A stretch of DNA of 64,000 bases from Pseudomonas sp. (GCA_030656145.1 JAUSOF010000030.1:1-64000); one strand, 5' to 3'; numbered from the stretch's first letter, positions 53,857 to 63,025 are shown. Notes: generated from the letters alone by a model not told the origin. Translations and numbers: made by a program.

Positions 53857-54474
53857 CTACAACCATCCACGCTGGCGCGCGGCGCTGACGCAGGCGGTGC
53901 GCGTGTGCACGTCGAGTTCCTGGAACAGGGTCTTCAGGTGGGTTTTTATCGTGTCTTCGGAAACCCCCAGCTGTCGGCTGATGGCCTTGTTGGGTAAGCC
54001 ATCGGCCAGCAGTAGGAGAATCTGCAATTGCCGGGGCGTGAAGGGTGGTTTTTCACCGGCTCCCGGCGCAGGTAAGGTTTCCCCGAGTAACACGCGAGTC
54101 ACGGCCTGGCGTAGATCGCTGCTGTTGGCGCTTTTCGGGATAAAGCCCAAGGCACCTGCGGCCAGCGCCGCCTGAGCATCCTGATTGGAGTCGCTGGCAC
54201 TGAGAATCGCCACCGGGGTCATGCGTCCTTGTTGCTGCCAGCGCTGCAGCAGTTCAAGGCCGGCGACACCTGGGAGGCGCAAATCCAGCAGAATCAGGTC
54301 GAAGTCGTGCAGCCTCAGACAGGCTTCGGCTTCGTCGGCGTTTTGCGCAGTCTGGATCTGCACGTCAGGGCAGAGTGGCGCCAAGGCCAGGCTGAGGCCG
54401 TCGAGAAAGATCCGATGGTCGTCCACCAGCAGCAGGCGAAGCTGGGCGGGCAAGGCAGTACAGAGTGCTGTCAT
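53857..54474 (-). CDS. NarL/LuxR-type response regulator
   Basis: A 205-residue regulator. The receiver (~10-130) has LRLLLVDDHRIFLDGLSLAL, the phosphorylation site in DLILLDLRLPGVAGLELLQ, and the conserved Lys in GALGFIPKSANSSDL. The LuxR helix-turn-helix is FTPRQLQILLLLADGLPNKA followed by ISRQLGVSEDTIKTHLKTLF. It converges on the hybrid kinase gene; a shared gap of 46 bases suggests a two-component pair. The C-terminal end overlaps REP-like sequence near 53850. Target genes are unknown; the nearby lipase is one candidate. Confidence 0.9.
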   Translation of the reverse strand: MTALCTALPAQLRLLLVDDHRIFLDGLSLALAPLCPDVQIQTAQNADEAEACLRLHDFDLILLDLRLPGVAGLELLQRWQQQGRMTPVAILSASDSNQDAQAALAAGALGFIPKSANSSDLRQAVTRVLLGETLPAPGAGEKPPFTPRQLQILLLLADGLPNKAISRQLGVSEDTIKTHLKTLFQELDVHTRTACVSAARQRGWL

Positions 54475-54644
54475 GACAGATTCACGCGGTTTTTTGTGGT
54501 TATGGTCGCCAGCCGAGTGTAACCCAATGCGCTGGCTGGTTTAGGCGCCAGGTCACTAATAGAAGGGGCAGGGCAGGGGGGGCGTCCGGTTCTTGCTTGC
54601 GATCCGGCGCTCTGCAATGCCGGATGACCACAGGTTGTGTCAGC

Positions 54645-55124
54645 TCAGGCGACCTGACTGAAGTTGCCAATGCAGCGTTGCCAGGCTTCGATGAAGTCGC
54701 GTGGGTCACCCTGCGGGCAAAATACTCGGCGCCAGACCCGGGCCAGGGCCAACAGGTCGTCGGCGGCGGGCAGCTCGCGCCGCTCCACCTCAATCAGCAT
54801 CCAGGCGATGGCGGTGGAGTAGCGCAGGTTGACTGTCAGTTCAAGGTGCGGCGATGCCAGAAAGGCATGCTGGCTTGCCAGGCCGCGGATCTGGCTGGCC
54901 AGGTCTGGGTCGAGTGCCAGGTAGTGATCCCACAGCTGTTGGTGACGCAGTTCGGCGATGCGGTAGAGGCCGTGGCCGCGTTGGTCGTCCAGTGCCGAGC
55001 CCAGCGCCGACTGGCAGGCAGCTGCACCCAGGAGCAGGGCTTCTGCAGCAGGTGAGTGACGGCCCAGATAAATCAGTGTGGGGCGTATGACATGCTGGAT
55101 TAACTCGCAGGCGGCAATTCCCAT
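54645..55124 (-). CDS. Conserved hypothetical helical protein
   Basis: A 159-residue predicted helical, cytoplasmic protein. Visible segments are GIAACELIQHVIRPTLIYLG, EALLLGAAACQSALGSALDD and LPAADDLLALARVWRRVFCP. I recognise no catalytic motif and know no function. ATG at 55124 has GAGGG 6 bases upstream; an open frame to 55196 runs through the leader hairpin and is rejected. The region before it has a long 11-bp hairpin and an AT-rich promoter-like stretch. Confidence 0.75.
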   Translation of the reverse strand: MGIAACELIQHVIRPTLIYLGRHSPAAEALLLGAAACQSALGSALDDQRGHGLYRIAELRHQQLWDHYLALDPDLASQIRGLASQHAFLASPHLELTVNLRYSTAIAWMLIEVERRELPAADDLLALARVWRRVFCPQGDPRDFIEAWQRCIGNFSQVA

Positions 55125-55467
55125 ATAGCCCTCACGAAAAATGACCGGTGGGGCCGGGGCGCGTGGCAGCTTGTGATCATTCTTGAAAGGCCCCACCGGA
55201 AGCGGGGTTAGCCGCTTGAGTTGAAGTGTAGTGCGACCTTTCGATTGTAAAATACTGTTTTTAAATTGATTTATGCTTGCGGATATTTTGCATATTCCTC
55301 TTGGTGCTTAGGGCTGTCTGGCGGCGCTGCGCTTGGTCAATCGTCACCGTCCGGCTGATTGACGTCGCGCCAACTGGTTCGGGGTGCGCCTGCAGCGGCC
55401 GCCGAGCCTCAGCCCGCCTGGGCTTCGTTGCTCCGCGCTAACCTGTAATTGGCACCAGCTGCGCCTC
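55125..55467. promoter_or_regulatory. Leader and promoter region of the 159-residue protein
   Basis: 343 bp without a gene. It holds an 11-bp perfect inverted repeat (CCGGTGGGGCC at 55145-55155, GGCCCCACCGG at 55189-55199), a smaller AAGCGG/CCGCTT hairpin next to it, and an AT-rich stretch at about 55235-55300. The rest, to the sseA stop, is degenerate repeat-like sequence (GCCTGGGCTTCGTTGCTCCG). Confidence 0.65.
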
Positions 55468-56334
55468 TCAGATAGCCGGTTTATCACCCACGGCTACAGG
55501 TCGTTTTGGGTCGGTAATCCACTCGCTCCAGGATCCTGCATATAGTGGCGCGAGCGGGTAGCCTGCGAGGCACAGGGCGAACAGATTGTGGCAGGCCGTG
55601 ACGCCGGAGCCGCAGTAGGCCACCAGCTCGCTGGCCGGGCGTTCGCCGAGTTGCGCGGCGAAGCGCTGGCGCAACTCGGTCGCCGGAAGGAAGCGCCCGC
55701 TGCTGTCCAGGTTGTCGGTGCAAGGCGCGCAGCGGGCGCCGGGGATATGCCCGGCAACCGGGTCGAGCGGCTCCACCTCGCCGCGAAAACGCGGCAGGGC
55801 GCGGGCGTCGAGCAGGGTCAGTTGCCTGTCGGTGAGGCGTTGCAGCAGTTGGCTAGCGTCGACCAGCAGGCTGGGATCAGGCTGTCCGTCGACGTTTCCG
55901 GGAGCGGGGCTCGGCAGCGCTTGGCTCAGTTCGTAGTCGGCTTCGCGCCAGGCCTGCAGGCCGCCGTCGAGCAGGTAGACGCCCTCGCGCTTGCCCAGCC
56001 AGGCCAGTAACCACCAGGCGCGAGCGGCGAAGGTGCCGGGGCCATCGTCGTAGAGCACCACTGTGCCGTGATCGTTCAAGCCCCATGCGCGCAGCCGTGC
56101 CAGCAGTTGCGCCGGCTCCGGTAGCGGGTGACGGCCGCTGATGCCCTTATGGATCGGTCCCGAGAGGTCGCGTTCGAGGTCGGCGAACTGGGCGCCGGCG
56201 ATATGCCCGGCGGCATAGCTACGCTGACCGTAGGCCGGGTCATCAAGGGCAAAGCGGCAGTCGAGGATCAGCAGTTCGGGTTGTCCGAGGCGGGCCCGGA
56301 GTTGAGCGGCGGTGAGCAGTTGGGCGAGGGGCAT
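55468..56334 (-). CDS. sseA: Thiosulfate/3-mercaptopyruvate sulfurtransferase (two rhodanese domains)
   Basis: A 288-residue enzyme with two rhodanese domains. The first (1-~140) is inactive-type, with LLILDCRFALDDPAYGQRSY and ALNDHGTVVLYDDGPGTFA-like sequence without Cys. The second (~160-285) has LLDARALPRFRGEVEPLDP and the active loop VAYCGSGVTACHNLFAL. The loop CGSGVT is of the mercaptopyruvate type. It moves sulfur from 3-mercaptopyruvate or thiosulfate to acceptors. ATG at 56334 (MPLAQLLTAAQL) is preferred over an open extension to 56535 that is basic and unrelated. It is divergent from the spermidine-synthase-like gene. Confidence 0.88.
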   Translation of the reverse strand: MPLAQLLTAAQLRARLGQPELLILDCRFALDDPAYGQRSYAAGHIAGAQFADLERDLSGPIHKGISGRHPLPEPAQLLARLRAWGLNDHGTVVLYDDGPGTFAARAWWLLAWLGKREGVYLLDGGLQAWREADYELSQALPSPAPGNVDGQPDPSLLVDASQLLQRLTDRQLTLLDARALPRFRGEVEPLDPVAGHIPGARCAPCTDNLDSSGRFLPATELRQRFAAQLGERPASELVAYCGSGVTACHNLFALCLAGYPLAPLYAGSWSEWITDPKRPVAVGDKPAI

Positions 56335-56552
56335 GGCGGGCGTCCGGGGGTTCGCTGAAGACTGCAGGCATGATAAAGGCTGTGTCGGGCTTATGCGATT
56401 GCAGAAAAACGGGCGCCGCCGCCGCGAAGCCTGAGCGGCGACAGCTTGGCAAGGCGAGATTATTCTTGAGTTGCGGCGCTGCATCTTTGGCCGTTTCTGT
56501 GCATGCTGCACGCCCTGTTTTTTCATTCGACTCAATCAAGCATGAGACAACC

Positions 56553-57233
56553 ATGAAGCGCTTCGTACTGCTGGACACCGCCCCGATTCCCGATGGCTCC
56601 GGGGCGCTCTGCCTGTTCGAATACGGCGAAGATTTTGTGATCAAGATCGCCGGCGGCGATGGCGGTCAGTTGATGAACACGCGCATGCATGGCTCCGAAG
56701 ATGCCCTGGCGGCGATTCCCTGCAAGAAAGTCGCCGGGCGTCCGGATTCGCGGGTATTGATCGGTGGTCTGGGCATGGGCTTCACCCTGGCGGCAGCCCT
56801 GCAGAACCTGGGTAAAACCGCTGAGGTGGAAGTCGCCGAGCTGGTGCCGGGGGTGGTCGAGTGGAACCGTGGCCCGCTGGGGGCCAAGGCTGGCTACCCG
56901 TTGCTCGATCCGCGCACGCGGGTGTTGCAGGAGGATGTGGCCAACAGCCTGAAGACGGCGGACAAGCGTTACGACGCCATCATGCTGGACGTCGACAACG
57001 GCCCCGAGGGCCTGACCCAGAAGCGCAACAGCTGGTTGTACAGCGCGCAAGGCTTGCAGCGTTGTCACCAGGCGTTGCGCGCCAAGGGTGTACTGGCCGT
57101 GTGGTCGGCCAGCGCCGACAGCAAGTTCGCCGACAAGGTACGCAGAGCCGGCTTCAAGGTCGACGAGGTGCAGGTCTACGCCCATGGCAACAAGGGCACC
57201 CGCCACACCATCTGGATCGCCGAGAAGCTGTAG
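56553..57233 (+). CDS. Spermidine-synthase-like (Rossmann methyltransferase-fold) protein
   Basis: A 226-residue protein with the SAM/dcSAM-binding fold: RVLIGGLGMGFTLAAALQNL (glycine motif), VEVAELVPGVVEWNRG (acidic residue after beta-2), and YDAIMLDVDNGPEGLTQKRN. It lacks the N-terminal domain of true spermidine synthases, so polyamine synthesis is not assured. Start at 56553 (MKRFVLLDTAPIPDG) is chosen; there is only a weak GAGAC ribosome binding site. A 191-bp inverted-repeat element begins four bases after its stop codon. Confidence 0.8.
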   Translation: MKRFVLLDTAPIPDGSGALCLFEYGEDFVIKIAGGDGGQLMNTRMHGSEDALAAIPCKKVAGRPDSRVLIGGLGMGFTLAAALQNLGKTAEVEVAELVPGVVEWNRGPLGAKAGYPLLDPRTRVLQEDVANSLKTADKRYDAIMLDVDNGPEGLTQKRNSWLYSAQGLQRCHQALRAKGVLAVWSASADSKFADKVRRAGFKVDEVQVYAHGNKGTRHTIWIAEKL

Positions 57234-57236
57234 GAA

Positions 57237-57427
57237 GGGTCGGGCCACGTTGGTCGGGCCCCGTAGGTCAGGCGCACGTAAATAAGCCTGTTGCCACAAG
57301 AGCAAACGCGCCGTAACCCATCAGCGATAGTGGCCATGACGCCGAGTACAGGCATAAGTCGCTTGATGGGTATCGCTGCGCTCAACGCCATCCTACGGTG
57401 CGTGGCTCGACCAACGTGGCTCGACCC
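57237..57427. repeat. 191-bp inverted-repeat element
   Basis: The 24-bp ends at 57237-57260 and 57404-57427 are inverted copies with two mismatches (GGGTCGGGCCACGTTGGTCG on the left). The inside holds a further inverted GGCCATGA/CGCTTGATGGG-like mix and a TATCGCTGCGCTCAAC repeat shared with 11484-11504. There is no coding frame I believe in. It fills the gap between two convergent genes. Confidence 0.75.
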
Positions 57428-57498
57428 ATCCGGCGGTCTGCTTTGCTGCGCCCTCCGACGCATCGCCTTACAGACCGCGAAGCGCGGCGTTGGCTCGT

Positions 57499-58560
57499 TC
57501 AGCGAATCTTCAGGCGGCCGATGCGGTCGTTATCCAGGCTGCCGAAGTACAGATAGTCGCCCACCGGTTTGACCGAGGTGATCATGCGCAGGTGCGTACC
57601 GCTGGTGTCGTGCAGGCTGCGTACGATCTCCCCCTGTTCGTTGATGGCGATGGCGAACCCGTAGGGGATCGGCTTGGGCCACAGTGCGCGCGGCAGCTTG
57701 GCCAGCTGCGCTTTGAGCCAGGGGTAGCGATGGAGAAAGTCGGCATCGGCCTTGCGCGGCGTCGGCAGAGCGACCCAGAAGGTGCCGGCGCGGTCGCCTT
57801 GCAGGTTGTCCGGCAGGCCCGGCAGGTTGTCGATGAACACGTCATGGCTGCCGGCTTTCTCGCCCTTGAGCCAGTAGCGGGTGATGCGGTAGCGGTAGGT
57901 CTCGTTGACCAGCACGAAATCCTCGTTGGCCGACAGGGCCACGCCGTTGGCGAAGTACAGGTCGTTGAGCAGTACGCGAGTCTCGCCGCTGCCGGGGTTG
58001 TAGCTAAGCAGTCGGCCGTGGGGGCGGGCTTCGAGCAGGTCGAGTAAATAATCCGGTTGCTCGAAACGCGAGGAGGCGTCGCTAAAGTAGATGGTGCCGT
58101 CGCTGGCGATGTCCAGGTCGTCGGTAAACTTGAACGGCAGGCCTTCCGCTTCAGTGGTGAGTACCTTGATCTGCCCTTGCGGGTCGATGGACAGCAGGCC
58201 CTTGTAGGCATCGGCGACGATCAGCTGGCCGCTCGCGTCGAAGTCCATACCCAGTGGCCGGCCACGGGTATCGGCGAAAGTCGCGACGCTGCCGTCGGCC
58301 TCGATGCGCACGATGCGGCCATCATGCAGGCCGGCGTAGACCCGACCCTGTGCGTCCACTGCGGTATCTTCCGGGCCATGCAGTTGGCCGCGGCCGAGCA
58401 GTTCGGCCTTCATCAGGGTGTCGTTGGGCTCCAGCACGCCGGTCATCGCCGGGGCAGGTGGCGCCTGCCAGGCCAGTGGGTCGATGGGGCTGGGGGTAAT
58501 GGCCAGGTAGATCGCTGTGGCGGCGATCAGCAGGGCGAGTAGACCAAGCAGTTTGTTCAT
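57499..58560 (-). CDS. SMP-30/strictosidine-synthase-like beta-propeller protein
   Basis: A 353-residue protein with an N-terminal signal anchor (NKLLGLLALLIAATAIYLAI). The six-bladed propeller has blades such as GPEDTAVDAQGRVYAGLHDG, DASGQLIVADAYKGLLSIDP, and FTDDLDIASDGTIYFSDASS. The strictosidine-synthase-like subgroup signature NGVALSANEDFVLVNETYRY is present. It is probably periplasmic and may be a lactonase or esterase; the substrate is unknown. It converges on the spermidine-synthase-like gene. Confidence 0.85.
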   Translation of the reverse strand: MNKLLGLLALLIAATAIYLAITPSPIDPLAWQAPPAPAMTGVLEPNDTLMKAELLGRGQLHGPEDTAVDAQGRVYAGLHDGRIVRIEADGSVATFADTRGRPLGMDFDASGQLIVADAYKGLLSIDPQGQIKVLTTEAEGLPFKFTDDLDIASDGTIYFSDASSRFEQPDYLLDLLEARPHGRLLSYNPGSGETRVLLNDLYFANGVALSANEDFVLVNETYRYRITRYWLKGEKAGSHDVFIDNLPGLPDNLQGDRAGTFWVALPTPRKADADFLHRYPWLKAQLAKLPRALWPKPIPYGFAIAINEQGEIVRSLHDTSGTHLRMITSVKPVGDYLYFGSLDNDRIGRLKIR

Positions 58561-58768
58561 TGCGCGTATTCCTTGTGCCGAAGCGTGCGAGCGGCCGCCA
58601 GATTACACAGTAAGCAGGCTACAAGGCGAGACTGGTCGGCGCTCAGCGGTTGTGAACAGATCGAGCGTCGTCGCGAAAGCGACTCCAAACGTTTGCCCCT
58701 TGCCGCAGTGGGCGGTTGGAGGCGTTCGCAGAGGCGTTCGTAGTAGCCGGGAGCTGTCGCATCGCTCT

Positions 58769-59683
58769 TCAGGCCTCGCTGGGCAGCAGGGCCGGGTCAG
58801 CCAGGCGTTCGCTCAGACGGTCGTAGACCAGGCGTACACGCGGGGCTACCGGACCGCGCTGCGGGCGGTAGATGAACAGCTCCCAGGGCGGCGGTCGATG
58901 TTCGTCGAGTAGGCTGCGTAAGGTGCCGTTACGCAGCGCCGGCAGCACCAGGTAGCTGGGCAGTTGGCCGATCGCCAGGCCCCCTAATACGGCGTCCAGC
59001 TCGACTTCCTGATCGTCGGTGGTAAAGCTCGGTTTGGCCGGCTGCAGGTGACGGTCATTGGCGAAATACCAGGGCCAGGGTCGGCCGCTGCCGCGGTCAA
59101 CCAGGGTGCTGGTCGGTAGCGTATGCAGGGCGTCTAGCCTGTCAGGCGTGCCGCTCCTGGCCAGTAGTTCAGGGGTGGCCACGACGAGCAGGGGAATATG
59201 CGCTACGGCACGGGCAATGTAGCGGCGATCGCGGATGAAACCGATGCGCACGCCAATGTCTATTTGTGCATCAACGGCATCGGTCATCGCGTCCGACAGG
59301 CGCAGATCGAAGTCGATCTGCGGGTATTCGCTCATCAGTTCGCCGAGCACCGGCATGACAAAACGCCTGCCCACGGCCTGCGGTGCAGTGATGCGCACGC
59401 GCCCCGCCAGGTCGTGGATCGGTTGTTGAACGTTATGCTGGAACAGCTCATCGAAACTGCTCAGGGTTTGCTGCGCCTGGCCCGCCAGTCGGGCGCCGAA
59501 CGCAGTAATCTGCACCTGACGGGTGCTGCGGTGAAACAGCAGTTGGCCGAACAGCTCTTCCAGCTCCTTGATCGCCCGCGTCACGCTTTGCGGGGAAACA
59601 CCGAGGCGGCTGGCGGCCTCGCGGAAGTTGTTGGTGTGCGCTGCGACGGTGAAGATGCGCAACATTTCCATTCGATTGAGCAC
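58769..59683 (-). CDS. LysR-family transcriptional regulator
   Basis: A ~304-residue LysR protein. The HTH is MEMLRIFTVAAHTNNFREAA then SRLGVSPQSVTRAIKELEEL. The effector domain contains GRVRITAPQAVGRRFVMPVL and FDLRLSDAMTDAVDAQIDIG, the CrgA-like subgroup. I take the GTG at 59683 (VLNRMEMLRIF), with AAGG 9 bases upstream; longer frames to 59782 cover the operator region. It is divergent from the SDR gene and probably controls it, with TTCCA/TGGAA dyads between them. Confidence 0.88.
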   Translation of the reverse strand: MLNRMEMLRIFTVAAHTNNFREAASRLGVSPQSVTRAIKELEELFGQLLFHRSTRQVQITAFGARLAGQAQQTLSSFDELFQHNVQQPIHDLAGRVRITAPQAVGRRFVMPVLGELMSEYPQIDFDLRLSDAMTDAVDAQIDIGVRIGFIRDRRYIARAVAHIPLLVVATPELLARSGTPDRLDALHTLPTSTLVDRGSGRPWPWYFANDRHLQPAKPSFTTDDQEVELDAVLGGLAIGQLPSYLVLPALRNGTLRSLLDEHRPPPWELFIYRPQRGPVAPRVRLVYDRLSERLADPALLPSEA

Positions 59684-59719
59684 GCTGTAAGCCTTGCTAG
59701 GAGGGGAGGTGTTGGTTTG

Positions 59720-59770
59720 TTCCAGTATATGGAATTCCAAAATCCAGACTATTCCATTAATTGGATGGAA
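59720..59770. promoter_or_regulatory. Two TTCCA/TGGAA dyads, candidate LysR binding sites
   Basis: TTCCA-N5-TGGAA lies at 59720-59734 and TTCCAT-N7-ATGGAA at 59752-59770. Their centres are about 34 bases apart, i.e. on nearly the same helix face. Both fit T-N11-A-type LysR sites, between the divergent LysR and SDR start codons. Confidence 0.6.
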
Positions 59771-59828
59771 AGGGCCAGTCATACTCCGAACACGTTAGTC
59801 CTTATAAACCGTTAGAGAGGAAACCCCC

Positions 59829-60572
59829 ATGAGCAACAATATTGCCGGCAAAGTTATTGTGATCACCGGAGCCAGCAGCGGCCTCGGCGAAACCACTGCA
59901 CGCCATTTGGCTGCTCTTGGCGCCTCGCTGGTGCTGGGTGCGCGGCGCAAGGAAAACCTCGACAGGATTGTCAGCGAGATCACCGCGGCAGGCGGCAAGG
60001 CCGTGGCCTTTGCCACCGACGTCACCGTGGCCAGTGATGTCAATGCGCTGGTTCAGGGCGCGCTGGATACCTTTGGCCGTATTGATGTGCTGGTCAACAA
60101 CGCCGGGCTCATGGCTATTGCGCCGATGGCCCAGGGGCGTACCGACGAGTGGGATCGGATGATCGACATCAACATCAAGGGCGTGCTCTACGGCATTGCA
60201 GCTGCCTTGCCGCACATGCAGAAGCAAGAAAGCGGGCACATCATCAATATTGCCTCGGTGGCGGGGCTCAAGGTCTTCGCGCCGGGCGGTACGGTATACA
60301 GCGGCACCAAATATGCGGTGCGCGCCATCACCGAAGGCTTGCGCATGGAAGTGGGGGCGAAGATCCGCACCACTATCATCTCCCCTGGTGCGGTGGATTC
60401 GGAGCTCAAAAACGGTAGCTCTGACGAAGCCTCGAGCAAGGCCGTCAAGGATTTCTATCAGCAGGCCATCCCGTCCGACTCGGTAGCCCGCGCCATCGCC
60501 TATGCCATCGAGCAGCCGGCCGAGGTGGAAATCAATGAAGTGGTGTTGCGCCCAACCTGTCAGGACTTCTGA
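59829..60572 (+). CDS. Short-chain dehydrogenase/reductase
   Basis: A 247-residue classical SDR. It has the cofactor motif [20 protein letters not shown] (TGxxxGxG), the structural NNAG in [16 protein letters not shown], catalytic Ser in [15 protein letters not shown] and the YxxxK in [12 protein letters not shown]. The sequence after beta-2 (GARRKENLD) suggests NADP(H). The substrate is unknown. Three-way context (divergent LysR plus single SDR) is common for stress-type reductases. ATG at 59829 follows GAGAGGAAA. Confidence 0.92.
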   Translation: MSNNIAGKVIVITGASSGLGETTARHLAALGASLVLGARRKENLDRIVSEITAAGGKAVAFATDVTVASDVNALVQGALDTFGRIDVLVNNAGLMAIAPMAQGRTDEWDRMIDINIKGVLYGIAAALPHMQKQESGHIINIASVAGLKVFAPGGTVYSGTKYAVRAITEGLRMEVGAKIRTTIISPGAVDSELKNGSSDEASSKAVKDFYQQAIPSDSVARAIAYAIEQPAEVEINEVVLRPTCQDF

Positions 60573-60610
60573 TTCCGGACGCAATACCCCGGCAAATGGC
60601 TGGGGCGATA

Positions 60611-60616
60611 TATACT
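60611..60616 (+). promoter_or_regulatory. Possible -10 element of rnd
   Basis: TATACT at 60611-60616 within GATATATACT lies 28 bases before the rnd start. No convincing -35 hexamer is seen. Confidence 0.35.
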
Positions 60617-60643
60617 GCGCGGCATTCTTGATGGGAGCGCCGC

Positions 60644-61777
60644 GTGGCTATTGATATTCACTGGATTCGTGACAACGCCAGCCTGGCACAGCACTGTGCC
60701 AACTGGCGCGATCTGCCCTTTGTGGCGGTAGACACCGAATTTATGCGGGTCGACACCTTTTACCCGATCGCCGGCCTGCTGCAGGTCAGCGAAGGCGAGC
60801 GTGCCTACCTGATCGACCCGTTGCTGATCGACGACTGGGCGCCCTTCGCCGCCTTGCTGCACGACCCCGCCGTGGTCAAGGTGCTGCATGCCTGCAGTGA
60901 AGACCTGGAAGTCTTCCTGCGCCTGACCGGCAGCCTGCCAGTAGCCTTGTTCGACACCCAGCTGGCCGCCGCCTACCTCAATCTCGGCTTCTCCATGGGC
61001 TATTCACGCCTGGTCCAGGCGGTGCTCAATATCGAACTGCCCAAGGGCGAAACTCGTTCGGATTGGCTGCAGCGCCCGCTCACCGAAACCCAGGTCAGCT
61101 ACGCCGCCGAAGATGTACTGCACCTGGCCGAGGTCTATAACCTGCTGCAGCAACAGCTGTCGGCCGAGAAAAATGCCTGGGTACTGGAAGACGGCGCCGA
61201 GTTGGTGGCCAACCTGGGCCGTGAAGTCGCTCCGCAGGATGCCTATCGCGAGGCCAAGCTGGCGTGGAAACTGTCCCGCGCGCAGCTCACGGTGCTGCGC
61301 GAACTCTGCGCCTGGCGCGAGCGTCAGGCGCGGGCGCGCAACCAGCCGCGTAACCGGATTATCCGCGAGCATTCGCTGTGGCCACTGGCCCGCACCCAGC
61401 CAGATAACCTGGTGAGCCTGGCGCGGATCGAAGACATGCACCCGAAAACCGTGCGCCAGGATGGCGAGTTCCTGCTCCAACTGATCAAGGACGCTGCGGC
61501 CACGCCGTCGGCCGAGTGGCCTGAAGCATTGCCCGAACCCTTGCCGCTGGAAGCTGCGGGATTGTTGAAGAAACTGCGCGCCATTGGCCAGCGTGAAGGC
61601 GAACGACTGAACATCGCCCCAGAGCTGATGCTGCGCAAGAAAACCCTCGAAGCCCTGCTGAAAACCGGCTACCCCAATGGCCCCTACCAGTTGCCGGACT
61701 CGCTGCGCGGCTGGCGTCGTGAATTGATGGGTCAGGTGCTGCTCGACTGCCTGGCCGTTGAAGGAGAATCTGCGTGA
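60644..61777 (+). CDS. rnd: Ribonuclease D
   Basis: A 377-residue 3'-5' exoribonuclease for tRNA maturation. The DEDD catalytic residues are in [17 protein letters not shown] (D, E), [14 protein letters not shown] (D), and [15 protein letters not shown] (Y..D). The HRDC domain lies at ~205-285 ([20 protein letters not shown]). The GTG start at 60644 has GGGAG 6 bases upstream. It overlaps ycgL by four bases (GTGA), and the next gene overlaps in turn, so rnd-ycgL-dehydrogenase form a tight operon. Confidence 0.95.
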   Translation: MAIDIHWIRDNASLAQHCANWRDLPFVAVDTEFMRVDTFYPIAGLLQVSEGERAYLIDPLLIDDWAPFAALLHDPAVVKVLHACSEDLEVFLRLTGSLPVALFDTQLAAAYLNLGFSMGYSRLVQAVLNIELPKGETRSDWLQRPLTETQVSYAAEDVLHLAEVYNLLQQQLSAEKNAWVLEDGAELVANLGREVAPQDAYREAKLAWKLSRAQLTVLRELCAWRERQARARNQPRNRIIREHSLWPLARTQPDNLVSLARIEDMHPKTVRQDGEFLLQLIKDAAATPSAEWPEALPEPLPLEAAGLLKKLRAIGQREGERLNIAPELMLRKKTLEALLKTGYPNGPYQLPDSLRGWRRELMGQVLLDCLAVEGESA

Positions 61778-62067
61778 AGCGCATCTGCTCGATCTACAGA
61801 AGTCCGCGCAAGAGCGGGATGTACCTCTATGTGCTGAAAAGCGATGCGCTGGAGCGGGTGCCAGAAGCGCTGTTGGTCGCATTCGGTGCGCCGACCCTGG
61901 CCTTCAGCATGGTGCTCACGCCGGAGCGCGAGCTGGCCAGCGAGGATATTCACAAGGTCCTGGAAAACCTCGAAACCCAAGGCTATCACCTGCAGATGCC
62001 GCCACCGGATGATGACTATATCGAGCACCTGCCGGACGAATTGCTACGCCGCAACGACCCGATGTGA
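61774..62067 (+). CDS. ycgL: YcgL-domain protein
   Basis: A 97-residue protein with the YcgL pattern [40 protein letters not shown], and [19 protein letters not shown]. Function is unknown. The GTG start at 61774 has AAGGAGAA upstream and overlaps the rnd stop by four bases. It always seems to follow rnd in pseudomonads, as here. Confidence 0.93.
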   Translation: MKRICSIYRSPRKSGMYLYVLKSDALERVPEALLVAFGAPTLAFSMVLTPERELASEDIHKVLENLETQGYHLQMPPPDDDYIEHLPDELLRRNDPM

Positions 62068-63005
62068 CTGCCGTGCGCGTACTGATCGGCGAAGCCGAAC
62101 ATGCCCGCTATGCCGAGTTGCTGCATCAGGCTGTGCCCGAGCTGGAGCTGCACGGCAGCGCCGATCCGCTTGAGTTGGCGCATTGGGCGGGCCGTTGTCC
62201 GCTCTGGCTCGGCCAGCCAGATCTGCTCGCTGCCTTGTTGCGCCAGGGGCACAAGCCGCACTGGCTGCAGTCGACCTGGGCTGGCATCACGCCGCTGCTG
62301 GCCGCCGATCTGCCGCGTGATTACTCGCTGAGTCGCGCGGTTGGCATCTTCGGCCAGGTGATGGCCGAGTACGTGCTGTGCCACCTGCTGGCCCATGAAC
62401 GCCAGTTGTTCGCTCGTCTGGTTGCCCAGGTGGAACAGCGCTGGGATAACCGTGTGCCGCAGAGCCTGGTCGGGCGCCGGGCCCTGATCGTCGGCAGCGG
62501 TGATATCGGCCTGAGCGTGGCACGTTTTCTCGCCCCATTCGGCATTGAGCTCTACGGCGTCGCCAGCCGCGCGCGCGTCCTTGCACCTTTTCTCGACGTG
62601 GCCGGGCTCGATGAGTTGCCGCGCCTGGCCAGTCAGGCCGATTACCTGATCAACCTGTTGCCGGACACCCCGGCCACCCGCGATATCTACGATGCCGCGC
62701 TGTTTGCCCAGCTCAAACCCGGCGCGCTGCTGATCAACGCGGGGCGTGGCGTGGCGGTGGTCGATGCCGACCTGGTCGCGGCGCTGCAGCAGGGCCAATT
62801 AGCCGCTGCGGTGATCGATGTCTGCCGCGAGGAGCCGCTGCCCGACGGGCATCCGTTCTGGAACACGCCGCGTCTGTTGCTCACCGGGCACAGCGCCGCG
62901 CCGACCGAGCCGCGGTTGATGGCCCAGTTGTTTGTCGACAATCTGCGTCGTTACCAGACTGGAGGCCAGCTCCAAGGCACTGTGGATCTTGCCCGCGGCT
63001 ATTGA
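62064..63005 (+). CDS. D-2-hydroxyacid dehydrogenase (GhrA-like)
   Basis: A 313-residue NAD(P)-dependent dehydrogenase. The cofactor motif is [20 protein letters not shown] (GxGxxG). The catalytic Arg is in [19 protein letters not shown], the Glu in [17 protein letters not shown], and the His in [15 protein letters not shown]. This is the glyoxylate/hydroxypyruvate reductase A group. The GTG start overlaps the ycgL stop by four bases. It completes the rnd operon; the metabolic link to RNA processing is not obvious. Confidence 0.9.
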   Translation: MTAVRVLIGEAEHARYAELLHQAVPELELHGSADPLELAHWAGRCPLWLGQPDLLAALLRQGHKPHWLQSTWAGITPLLAADLPRDYSLSRAVGIFGQVMAEYVLCHLLAHERQLFARLVAQVEQRWDNRVPQSLVGRRALIVGSGDIGLSVARFLAPFGIELYGVASRARVLAPFLDVAGLDELPRLASQADYLINLLPDTPATRDIYDAALFAQLKPGALLINAGRGVAVVDADLVAALQQGQLAAAVIDVCREEPLPDGHPFWNTPRLLLTGHSAAPTEPRLMAQLFVDNLRRYQTGGQLQGTVDLARGY

Positions 63006-63025
63006 ATCGCGGCCTTGCTGTCTTC

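Noticed and set aside
59802..60584. 260-codon open frame opposite the SDR gene
   Set aside because: It mirrors the SDR frame almost exactly and has no recognisable motif; the SDR catalytic motifs are on the plus strand.
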